Below are positions 34,336 to 40,751 of a stretch of DNA of 40,751 nucleotides, piece after piece. Each line of letters begins with the position of its first letter. Position 1 is the first letter of the stretch. The notes beneath the pieces were generated by a model that saw nothing but the letters and a program-made list of their open reading frames with translations, was not told the origin of the DNA and did no database searches. Made by a program: the position numbers and the translations under genes. This stretch comes from Gemmataceae bacterium (lineage in GTDB: Bacteria; Planctomycetota; Planctomycetia; Gemmatales; Gemmataceae), in the NCBI GenBank assembly GCA_025055215.1, contig JANWYO010000172.1:1-40751 (forward strand), in the 5' to 3' direction.

Positions 34336-35526
34336 ATGCCCGACGGCCCGTTTCGTGACGTTGTGGTGATCGACCTGACACGCGTCTTGGCCGGCCCTTT
34401 CTCGACGATGCTCCTGGGTGAACTGGGCGCCCGGGTCATCAAGGTCGAAAACCCGGCTGGCGGCGACGACACCCGCCAGTTCGTCCCGTTCTGGAATGGA
34501 CAATCCGCCTATTATCTTTCCCTAAACCGGGGCAAGGAGAGCATCGCGCTGAACCTGAAGGATCCGGACGACCGGCAGGTCTTCCGGGGCCTGATCCGTC
34601 GCGGCGATGTGCTGGTGGAGAATTACCGTCCTGGGACGCTGGAAAGACTGGGCTTCGACTGGGCCACCCTCCAGCAGCTGAACCCTCGGCTGATTTATGC
34701 CAGTGTCTCGGGATTCGGCCAAACCGGGCCTTGGAAACACAAGCCGGCTTACGACATGATCATCCAAGCGCTGGGCGGGCTGATGAGCCTGACCGGCTTT
34801 CCGGGGTGGCCGCCGGTCAAAGCCGGCACCTCGATCGCCGACTTGGCCGCAGGGCTGTTCACCGTCATCGGCATCGCCAGCGCCCTGTACCACCGCGAGC
34901 GGACGGGCCGCGGCCTGCGCGTCGACGTGGCCATGCTCGACAGCCTGATCTCCTTGCTGGAGCACGCCGTCATGCGCTATGCCGTCACCGGCGAAGCCCC
35001 CGGGCCGATCGGTAACCGCCACCCGTCGATCGCTCCGTTTGAAGTGTACGACACCGCCGACCGACCAATGGTCATCGCCGCGGGCAACGACGCCATCTTC
35101 CACCGGCTCTGCGAGGCGTTGGGGCTGGAGCGCCTGGCTGAGGATCCGCGCTATCGCTCCAACCAGCTGCGGGTCCAGTACGCCGACGACCTCAAGACAG
35201 ACCTGGAGGCGGTGTTGCGCACGAACAAGGCCGACCATTGGCTGGCGATCTTGGACCGGGCTGGCGTGCCCGCCAGCCCGGTCCAGAGCGTCGCGGAGGC
35301 CGTCGAGCATCCGCAGGTCCAGGCACGCCAGATGATCGTCCGGGCAGGTGAGTTGCGGATGGTCGGCAATCCGATCAAGATGGACGCCTTTCCGGACCAG
35401 CCGACTCGTCGGCCGGCGCCCGAACTGGGTGCCGACGGCGAGGGCATTCGCCGCGAGTTCCTGACCGGCGAAGGGTGTTCCTCTGGACCTCGGCGGGGCG
35501 ATAATGTGCCGGCGGAGGAGGATTGA
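34336..35526 (+). CDS. CaiB/BaiF-family CoA-transferase
   Basis: A class III CoA-transferase of 396 residues, which moves CoA between acyl groups by an aspartyl-CoA thioester. It opens with VVVIDLTRVLAGPFSTMLLGELGARVIKVE. The catalytic Asp lies in KPAYDMIIQALGGLMSLTG, and GNRHPSIAPFEVY and VPASPVQSVAEAVEHPQVQAR match the large domain. The family usually ends near the ELGADGE..R segment; here about 18 further residues follow, and their codons lie in or next to an interspersed repeat copy. ATG 34336 is the conserved start. No partner acyl-CoA genes adjoin, so substrates are unknown. Confidence 0.93.
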   Translation: MPDGPFRDVVVIDLTRVLAGPFSTMLLGELGARVIKVENPAGGDDTRQFVPFWNGQSAYYLSLNRGKESIALNLKDPDDRQVFRGLIRRGDVLVENYRPGTLERLGFDWATLQQLNPRLIYASVSGFGQTGPWKHKPAYDMIIQALGGLMSLTGFPGWPPVKAGTSIADLAAGLFTVIGIASALYHRERTGRGLRVDVAMLDSLISLLEHAVMRYAVTGEAPGPIGNRHPSIAPFEVYDTADRPMVIAAGNDAIFHRLCEALGLERLAEDPRYRSNQLRVQYADDLKTDLEAVLRTNKADHWLAILDRAGVPASPVQSVAEAVEHPQVQARQMIVRAGELRMVGNPIKMDAFPDQPTRRPAPELGADGEGIRREFLTGEGCSSGPRRGDNVPAEED

Positions 35527-35682
35527 TCGGTTGACGTTTGCGCGAGGATGAAGAACGCGTGCTGCGGACGCAGGGAACGCGAAACGATCAATTGTGAGCG
35601 CTGACCGAGGAATCAGCATGACTTGGCGGAAAACTGCCGCCCGGAGCGCTCAACCCCGTCCGAAACGACAGGCGCAGCCGCG
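35491..35682 (+). repeat. Interspersed repeat, copy A
   Basis: Leader GGCGGGGCGATAATGTGCCGG, then GATCGGTTGACGTTTGCGC and GAGGATG, ACGCGTGCTGCGGACGCAGGG, GCGAAACGATCAATTGTGAGCG, CGAGGAATCAG, a GGCGG-AAAACTG-CCGCC hairpin, and GGAGCGCTCAACCCCGTCCG, AAACGACAGGCGCAGCC at the end. The first 36 bases are the last codons of the CoA-transferase. The rest is intergenic. Confidence 0.65.
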
Positions 35683-35807
35683 GCGCATGACGCTTTGATT
35701 TTCGCCATGCTTTCTGGCATCCTGAAAAAACAGGGCAGTGGTGCCACCGACCCTGTTTGGTGGCCCATCCAAAAGGCTGATCGCAGTTCCGCAAGGTGGC
35801 TGGCACC

Positions 35808-37016
35808 GTGGACCGTGAGTTGATCTGTCGCTGGCTCGGCCTGAAGCCGGAGCCGTGGCCGCCGGACCACTACTCCTTGCTCGGTCTGCAACCGGGGGAG
35901 AGCGACCTGGCGCGAATCGAGCAAAAGGCGCACGAGCGGTACGAGCAGTTGAAGCGCTACCAGTTGACGCACCCTGATCTGGTCACGGAAGCGATGAACC
36001 GTGTGGCCCAGGCGCTGGATTGCCTCAGCCATCCGGAGTCGAAACGGGCCTACGACCTCGAACACTTCCCGGAAATCACGACGGCAGGGCGGTCGGTTGC
36101 GGACGGAGAGCCGACCGGCGAGCCGCGGGAAGCCGCGGACCCCTTGACCTGGTTGTTTGGGCCGTGGCAGGGAGTGGCGACGACGGCGGGGCAAAGCGTG
36201 CGGCTGTTGGAGTGGTCGGAAGCCCCGCCGCCGCCCGCCTGGGCGGCGGCGGACGCCACGCCCCCATCGAAACAACCGACACCGCGCGAGGCCCTGGCGC
36301 CCGTAACCGCTCAGGCACCAGGGGCGATCCGCGCCAGCCCGACCGCGCCTCCAGCGCCTCCCGTCCCAATCCGCCTTAGTACCCCTTCCGCCGTTTGCCG
36401 CCATGTCCGTCAGACGCGGCAGTTGCTGCTGGCCTGGAGCCAACTCGAATCATTCCTCGGTCAAACCGAACGCCGACTGAATCGCAGATCAGAGGCCATC
36501 GAGCTGGTACGGCAACTGACGGCCGTTCGCCAGCTGCTGCACGATTTCCCGCCTTTGCTCGGTCAGGCCGGCCAGCCCGGCTATCTCGTGGTGACGCTGG
36601 CGCGACAGTCGGCCATCGTACAAACCTTCCGGGACCTGGAGCCAGCCCAGCGCGAGGCCCTGCGCCGCGACTGGCAGGCCGGTCGAGACCTCCTCCTCCA
36701 GCACCGGCGTTTTCTGCGACTGGAGTTGCGCCACCTCCGCCGCGCCAACTGGTGGACCCGAGCCAGCAGGGCCTTTCGGCTGACCCTGGTCAATCACCCC
36801 GGTCTGAGTCTGTTGCCCTTGGCGATCGCAGCGGTCAACCTCGCGTTTCCTGCCGTCCGCGCAGCCTGGGCGTTGCAGCTGCTGATCCTCGTCGCTGGAG
36901 CAACGCTCTTTTGGGTCCTTCACGACCAACGACGGCGACCGTGGCTCGATCGAGTTCCACGGCCGCGGACTTCAACGACACCCCGCTCGCTGGAGGGGAG
37001 CCGGGCTCGTCCCTGA
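35808..37016 (+). CDS. J-domain-like membrane protein
   Basis: A 402-residue protein. Residues about 20-90 resemble a DnaJ J-domain in planctomycete form: HYSLLGLQPGESDLARIEQKAHERYEQLKRYQLTHPD, then AMNRVAQALDCLSHPESKRAYDLEHFPE. A THPD tripeptide is present, but it sits at the end of a different helix context from the classical K-Y-H-P-D. The middle is Ala/Pro-rich linker. The C-terminal third is helical, ending in two membrane helices (LSLLPLAIAAVNLAF and AAWALQLLILVAGATLFWVL), so it may be membrane-anchored with the J-like head in the cytoplasm. GTG 35808 has AAGGTGG upstream; an in-frame GTG at 35796 is an alternative. The role as a DnaK co-chaperone is not shown. Confidence 0.75.
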   Translation: MDRELICRWLGLKPEPWPPDHYSLLGLQPGESDLARIEQKAHERYEQLKRYQLTHPDLVTEAMNRVAQALDCLSHPESKRAYDLEHFPEITTAGRSVADGEPTGEPREAADPLTWLFGPWQGVATTAGQSVRLLEWSEAPPPPAWAAADATPPSKQPTPREALAPVTAQAPGAIRASPTAPPAPPVPIRLSTPSAVCRHVRQTRQLLLAWSQLESFLGQTERRLNRRSEAIELVRQLTAVRQLLHDFPPLLGQAGQPGYLVVTLARQSAIVQTFRDLEPAQREALRRDWQAGRDLLLQHRRFLRLELRHLRRANWWTRASRAFRLTLVNHPGLSLLPLAIAAVNLAFPAVRAAWALQLLILVAGATLFWVLHDQRRRPWLDRVPRPRTSTTPRSLEGSRARP

Positions 37017-37167
37017 ACGGGTCCCGCTGGAAACCGACCCCGTCGGGACCTCCGACCCAACCAGCCAGTGAGCCCCTGTCCGCTCTGGGCCGGCCTTACC
37101 GACGCGATTTGTGGCGACGAGGCAGATTAATTCACGGTAGTCCGATTTCGCACGCTTCGATGTGGCG

Positions 37168-37187
37168 CCCCGGGAGAGATCCCGGGG
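37168..37187. terminator. 8-bp hairpin with GAGA tetraloop
   Basis: CCCCGGGA and TCCCGGGG pair fully around GAGA, a GNRA-type loop. It is flanked by TTCGA and TCGAA, which can extend the structure, and TCGAAAA follows. It lies 152 nt after the J-domain-like gene and before lpxA, so it may be its terminator. Confidence 0.45.
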
Positions 37188-37236
37188 TCGAAAACTGCTC
37201 TGGCATCCAACCCGGGAAAGGCGTATAGAGTGCAAC

Positions 37237-37263
37237 GCTGCGAGGCCCGATCGGCCTCGCAGC
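37237..37263. terminator. 11-bp hairpin before lpxA
   Basis: GCTGCGAGGCC (37237-37247) and GGCCTCGCAGC (37253-37263) pair exactly around CGATC. It is about 52 nt upstream of the lpxA ATG, so if lpxA is transcribed through it, it would be a leader structure rather than a terminator. Confidence 0.45.
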
Positions 37264-37315
37264 CCACGGGACTGCTGGGCGTGGCTTCCTCGCCTTTACC
37301 GGAACGGGGGCTCTT

Positions 37316-38128
37316 ATGCCAATTTCGCCGTCGGCTCGCGTCCACCCCACCGCCATCGTTTCTCCAGAGGCCGAGTTGGGGGACGGTGTGGAGGTCGGGG
37401 CCATGGCGATCATCGAGGGACCGGTTCGTATCGGACCTCGGTGTGTCCTACGACCGCGCTCGATGATCTGTGGCCCGCTGACCATGGGAGAAGGCAACGT
37501 CGTCTTCTCCGGCGCCGTCTTGGGCGAACGCCCGCAACATCTCCGCTTCACGGATGCACCCACCGGCGTGTGGATCGGCGATTACAACATCTTCCGCGAA
37601 AACGTGACCGTTCACGGCGGCACGACCTACCCCTGGAGCACCCGCATCGGTCACCATAACCTCTTCATGGCCGGAAGCCACGTCGCCCACGATTGCCAGA
37701 TCGGCAATCGCTGCATCCTCGCCAACGGCTCGCTCGTAGCCGGCCATTGCGTCCTGGAGGATAACGTCTACCTCTCCGGCAACAGTGCCGTTCATCAGTT
37801 CGTCCGCATCGGCCGCCTGGCCCTGTTGAGTGGCTGTTCCGGAACCAGCAAAGACATCCCGCCGTTCATCGTCCAGCACGGCCTGGACAATGTTTCCGGC
37901 ATCAACGTCGTCGGCATGCGGCGGGCAGGGATGAGTCCCGCCCAGATCAACGCCGTTCGTCAGGCCTTCCGTGTCATCTTCCGTCAAGGCCTGAGCCTCC
38001 CCGCTGCCGTGGATCGCCTGGAAAGCGACCTGGGCCACATCGACGTCGTGGCGGAGATGATCGCCTTCCTGCGGAAAAGTCGACGCGGGGTCTGCCCCAT
38101 GCGGGACCAGCGTCGGAGGGCAGCCTGA
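37316..38128 (+). CDS. lpxA: Acyl-ACP--UDP-N-acetylglucosamine O-acyltransferase
   Basis: LpxA makes the first acylation step in lipid A synthesis. The 270-residue protein is a left-handed beta-helix of hexapeptide repeats: ARVHPTAIVSPEAELGDGVEVGAMAIIEG, then IGDYNIFRENVTVHGGT and IGNRCILANGSLVAGHCVLED. A helical C-terminus follows (AGMSPAQINAVRQAFRVIFRQG), ending in a basic tail. The catalytic His is His125 in AGSHVAHDCQIG, the same number as in E. coli. NVVGMRRAGMS matches the LpxA substrate-selectivity region. No lpxD, fabZ or lpxB adjoin, so it is an isolated copy here; planctomycetes do carry lipid A genes. Two hairpins lie in the 300 nt upstream. Confidence 0.95.
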   Translation: MPISPSARVHPTAIVSPEAELGDGVEVGAMAIIEGPVRIGPRCVLRPRSMICGPLTMGEGNVVFSGAVLGERPQHLRFTDAPTGVWIGDYNIFRENVTVHGGTTYPWSTRIGHHNLFMAGSHVAHDCQIGNRCILANGSLVAGHCVLEDNVYLSGNSAVHQFVRIGRLALLSGCSGTSKDIPPFIVQHGLDNVSGINVVGMRRAGMSPAQINAVRQAFRVIFRQGLSLPAAVDRLESDLGHIDVVAEMIAFLRKSRRGVCPMRDQRRRAA

Positions 38129-38192
38129 TCCCACACCACCGGTCATCGAGAATTTCTCGGAGTGCGGACCCCATGCCCGAAGTGCAACGGTC

Positions 38193-38378
38193 GGGGTGCG
38201 CCCGTTGTTTCGGGCGGGGTTGAGCGCTTCGGACGGCGGTTTTTCTCCCGCCGATTCCTCGTTTTGCGCTCAGGATGGATCGTGCCGCGCTCCCTGCGTG
38301 CCCAGCACGCCTCTCTCAACCTCCCGCGGGCGCGAACCGATCCATGCCCCGCCGCCGCGGCCTCCTCGCCCCGCCCAA
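38193..38378 (-). repeat. Interspersed repeat, copy B
   Basis: Read on the minus strand: GGGCGGGGCGAGGAGGCCGC leader, ATGGATCGGTTCGCGCCCGC, GGGAGGTTG, GGCGTGCTGGGCACGCAGGG, GCGCGGCACGATCCATCCTG, GCGCAAAACGAGGAATCGGC, a CGGCGG-GAGAAAAA-CCGCCG hairpin, GAAGCGCTCAACCCCGCCCG, AAACAACGGGCGCACC. With copy A it is the best-conserved pair. It lies between lpxA and tRNA-Lys, opposite to both. Confidence 0.65.
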
Positions 38379-38409
38379 ATCCCGACGGACACCCAAACCT
38401 CGGCCTCCC

Positions 38410-38438
38410 TTGCCAAGGGGCAACTTGCCCGCTAGCAT
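38410..38438 (+). promoter_or_regulatory. Promoter candidate for tRNA-Lys
   Basis: TTGCCA (38410-38415), 17-nt spacer, TAGCAT (38433-38438). The -35 matches five of six and the -10 four of six. The tRNA begins 37 nt after the -10. Confidence 0.5.
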
Positions 38439-38474
38439 GAAATTCTGCCGGGTCAGAAACGACCGACCGGTCAC

Positions 38475-38548
<74 letters not shown>

Positions 38549-38882
38549 CCTGTACGCGCATCCCACCGATGGCGAAACCTGTGTTTCCGGAGCGGCGTTG
38601 GGGATGCGGGTGGATCGTCCCATCGTCTTTTGAAATGCCGTCTCTGGTCCCTTCGTGGTCTTCGTCCGTGTGGGCAAGGGACTTTCAGTAATCATCCTCC
38701 GCCACCACGCACCGCGAAATCGTTGGTTGCCCAGCTGAACGATCCCCGCCGCCAACCGCGGACCTGTCGCGCCCCTGCCGCTCCATAGCCGACGGTATCT
38801 TGGGTTTGGAGGTATTTGGAGCATGAGCAGTGGGCGGCATGGCGCCGCGTACGCGTCATGGCACAAGGAGGGCCCGGGTGGT
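38549..38882. other. Intergenic region after tRNA-Lys, no gene seen
   Basis: No supported gene. CGCATCCC (38557-38564) and GGGATGCG (38601-38608) form an 8-bp inverted repeat with a 36-nt loop just after the tRNA and may help end its transcript. No palindrome comparable to those at the other gene ends was noticed near the FG-GAP gene stop. Confidence 0.35.
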
Positions 38883-40694
38883 TCAGCCAACGAAGACGCC
38901 GGCGGCGAAGGTGGAGTGGAAGGCGTAGAAGTCGTCGAGGATGGCCAGCGACAAAGCGTCGCGGGAGATGATGCGGGAGTTGAGGTTGGCTCCCGGGGCG
39001 GTGACGATGTCGAGTCGGCCGTCGCCGTTGGTATCGGCGACGGCAACGCGGACACCACCGGAGTAGGTGGAGGCGTAGGCGTGGAATGAGGTCCAGAGGG
39101 TGCCGTCGGTGCCGTTGAAGACTTTGGTATTGGGACCTGCGCCGGGGCCGGCGCCGGTGATGATGTCAGGAATGCCGTCGCCGTTCACGTCACCGGCAGC
39201 GACGAAGGCGCCACCGGTGAAGCCCGGGGCATAGGCCAGAAAGCTCCCGAGGGGCCCAGGAAGGAGGTTGCCGTTGGTGGCGCCGCTAAAGACTTTAATT
39301 TGAGCGGTGCCGCCGGGGCCGGCGGCGGCGACGATGTCGGCGAAGCCATCGCGGTTGAAGTCGGCGACGGCGACGCGGACGCCACCGGTAAAGGTGGCGT
39401 CGAAGGCCAGGAAGCTGCGGAGGACGGTGCCATCGGCGCCGCTGAAGGCGCGGATGTGCGTGTTGCCTCCGGCGCCGGCACCGACCACGACGTCGTCAAA
39501 GCCGTCGCCGTTCACATCACCACTGGCGACGAAGACGCCGCCGGCAAAGTTCTGGTTAAAGGCCAGGAAGCTGCCGATCAGTCCCGGGAGTTGCTGGCCG
39601 GTGAGGCCGTTGAATACGCGGACCTGGGGCGTGCTGCCGGCGCCGGCCGCGGTGATGATGTCGGGAATGCCGTCGCCGTTGACGTCGCCGCTGGCGACGC
39701 GGACGCCGCCGGTAAAGCTGGCGGCGAAGGGTTGGAGGTTGAACTTCTGAGCACCGGAGACGGCATCCACGACTCGTACCGTCGGTGGCTGGCCCGCGTC
39801 TGCGCCGAACACCAGGATGCCGGAATGAGACACGGCGATGTCACGGGTGGTGTCGGCGCCGGTGCCGATCAAGCCAACGAGGGTGGCGGCCCCCGTGCCC
39901 AGGTTGATTCGATAAAACCCGGTCCCTGACGGGGAACGAATCATGGCGAAGGCAGCCCCGTCGGCACGGATGTCGAGTCCGAGATTCCGGAACGATTGAC
40001 TGGCCACACCCGAGGGACCCACAGTGTAGACCAGGCCCGTGGTTGGCGAGACCGGGGCACCGCCGACCGAGCCGATCCTGACGAGCGCGTTGCGTGCGGC
40101 GTCGTAGCCGTAGTAGGTAGTTGAGGTGGCCCCCAAGTAGTTGTTGGAATAAGCGAGGCTGACGATGCGCGGGGTCTGGCCGGCGTTGGCGTCGCTGGCG
40201 GCGAAGGTGAAGTTGCTATTCGTCACCCGGCTGCCGTCGATGGGGCTAAGGCTGAAGTTGCTCCCAGTGTCATCGGCCACGCGGATGCGGTCGGTGACGG
40301 GGTTGAAGTCGAAGGCAAAGCCCGTCGCGTCGGCTCGAATGGCGAAAGGCTGGCCGACGGGAGTGGCTTGGCCGAACTTGGGATTAATGACGTACAGCTG
40401 GCCCAAACCGTTCAGGCGCTGGACGGCGAGGCCGTAAAGTTGGCCTGTGGCCGGCCGCACATCGATGGCTTCAAGGGTCTCGCCGCTCTGGAGTCCCTGG
40501 ATGGCGATCGGTGCGCTGACGAGGTGCGGCGTGGCCGCGTTGAAGGTAAACAGGCCGTTGCTGGTCGTAAGTCCGTAAACTTTACTAAGGACGGTCCGGA
40601 CTTCGAGGGTCTCCAGCGTGGGGCGGAAGCGGTGGCCGCAGTTGCGGGTCGAACAACGACTGGGACGAAGCCACTGACGTAGCGATGACAACAT
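38883..40694 (-). CDS. Secreted DUF4394 / FG-GAP (VCBS) repeat protein
   Basis: A 603-residue exported protein. The basic N-terminus leads to LETLEVRTVLS (27-37), the same planctomycete motif type as on the cyclophilin protein. Residues about 38-290 match DUF4394 (YGLTTSNGLFTFNA, FAFDFNPVTDRIRV, PTTGLVYTVGP, GLDIRADGAAFA). From about 300 to the end come five to six FG-GAP-like blades with calcium-binding DVNGDGIPDIITAAG-type loops (DVNGDGFDDVV, DFNRDGFADIV, DVNGDGIPDII, DTNGDGRLDIV), forming a partial or complete propeller. The last repeat ends at the stop with no anchor. ATG 40694 has AGGAG 7 nt upstream. Its task outside the cell is unknown. Confidence 0.92.
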   Translation of the reverse strand: MLSSLRQWLRPSRCSTRNCGHRFRPTLETLEVRTVLSKVYGLTTSNGLFTFNAATPHLVSAPIAIQGLQSGETLEAIDVRPATGQLYGLAVQRLNGLGQLYVINPKFGQATPVGQPFAIRADATGFAFDFNPVTDRIRVADDTGSNFSLSPIDGSRVTNSNFTFAASDANAGQTPRIVSLAYSNNYLGATSTTYYGYDAARNALVRIGSVGGAPVSPTTGLVYTVGPSGVASQSFRNLGLDIRADGAAFAMIRSPSGTGFYRINLGTGAATLVGLIGTGADTTRDIAVSHSGILVFGADAGQPPTVRVVDAVSGAQKFNLQPFAASFTGGVRVASGDVNGDGIPDIITAAGAGSTPQVRVFNGLTGQQLPGLIGSFLAFNQNFAGGVFVASGDVNGDGFDDVVVGAGAGGNTHIRAFSGADGTVLRSFLAFDATFTGGVRVAVADFNRDGFADIVAAAGPGGTAQIKVFSGATNGNLLPGPLGSFLAYAPGFTGGAFVAAGDVNGDGIPDIITGAGPGAGPNTKVFNGTDGTLWTSFHAYASTYSGGVRVAVADTNGDGRLDIVTAPGANLNSRIISRDALSLAILDDFYAFHSTFAAGVFVG

Positions 40695-40751
40695 GGGGTC
40701 ACTCCTGGGCCGCGCGGCGGCCAGCGCTGGCGGCGTGGCGGGCGCCCCCCC

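Noticed and set aside
35491-38378. Insertion sequence explanation for the repeats
   Set aside because: No transposase, no clear terminal inverted repeats and no target-site duplications seen; a non-autonomous element remains possible.

Overview
The window looks like a chromosomal segment of a planctomycete, most likely of the Gemmata group. The evidence is the very high GC content, the N-terminal L-E-x-R-x-x-L-(A/S) motif on two large secreted proteins, the A-D-W-P-Q-W-L-G-P start of a PQQ-type propeller protein, a planctomycete-style J-domain membrane protein, and weak operon structure with many short divergent and convergent pairs. Taxonomy is inferred from protein character only; there is no rRNA here.

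Layout. 1-1.5 kb: the end of an enolase-superfamily gene and an overlapping alpha/beta hydrolase. 1.8-4.5 kb: an HU-type DNA-binding protein, an MDR oxidoreductase, and lipoyl synthase overlapping a tiny lipoyl-domain-like gene that has no lysine. 4.5-7.4 kb: a glycosyltransferase, two different YkgJ-type cysteine-cluster proteins and a beta-propeller protein. 7.5-12.1 kb: a giant secreted cyclophilin with two DUF4114-like modules, then a DUF2330 protein. 12.2-14.7 kb: a sulfotransferase-like gene, a SpoVG with a zinc ribbon inserted in it, and ispE. 15.2-21.1 kb: a small Arg/Pro-rich ORF, an HpcH/HpaI aldolase, an HpnA-like epimerase, a LarA-like protein and a YfhO-like membrane protein. 21.1-26.2 kb: an S41-family protein without the usual serine, a conserved-looking hypothetical, and a long acyltransferase/acyl-ligase fusion whose acyltransferase motif is degenerate. 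26.2-29.4 kb: riboflavin synthase, an orphan ABC ATPase and EttA. 29.9-34.0 kb: tRNA-Gly, then tig-clpP-clpP-lipoprotein, a protein quality-control cluster. 34.1-38.5 kb: tRNA-Leu, a CaiB/BaiF CoA-transferase, a J-domain membrane protein, lpxA and tRNA-Lys. 38.9-40.7 kb: a secreted DUF4394/FG-GAP protein.

The main unexplained structure is a family of six diverged interspersed repeats of about 150-190 bp (near 10.4, 22.7, 23.7, 29.5, 35.5 and 38.2 kb, both orientations). They sit almost entirely between genes and share a G-rich leader, an ATCGGTTCGCG core and an A-rich-loop hairpin. One runs into the 3' end of the CoA-transferase gene and seems to supply its last codons. A second theme is domains that keep their fold signature but have lost key residues: the lipoyl-like, S41, PlsC-like and LarA-like proteins. 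A third is near-perfect GC palindromes at gene ends where neighbours do not overlap, which probably act as terminators without a U-tract.
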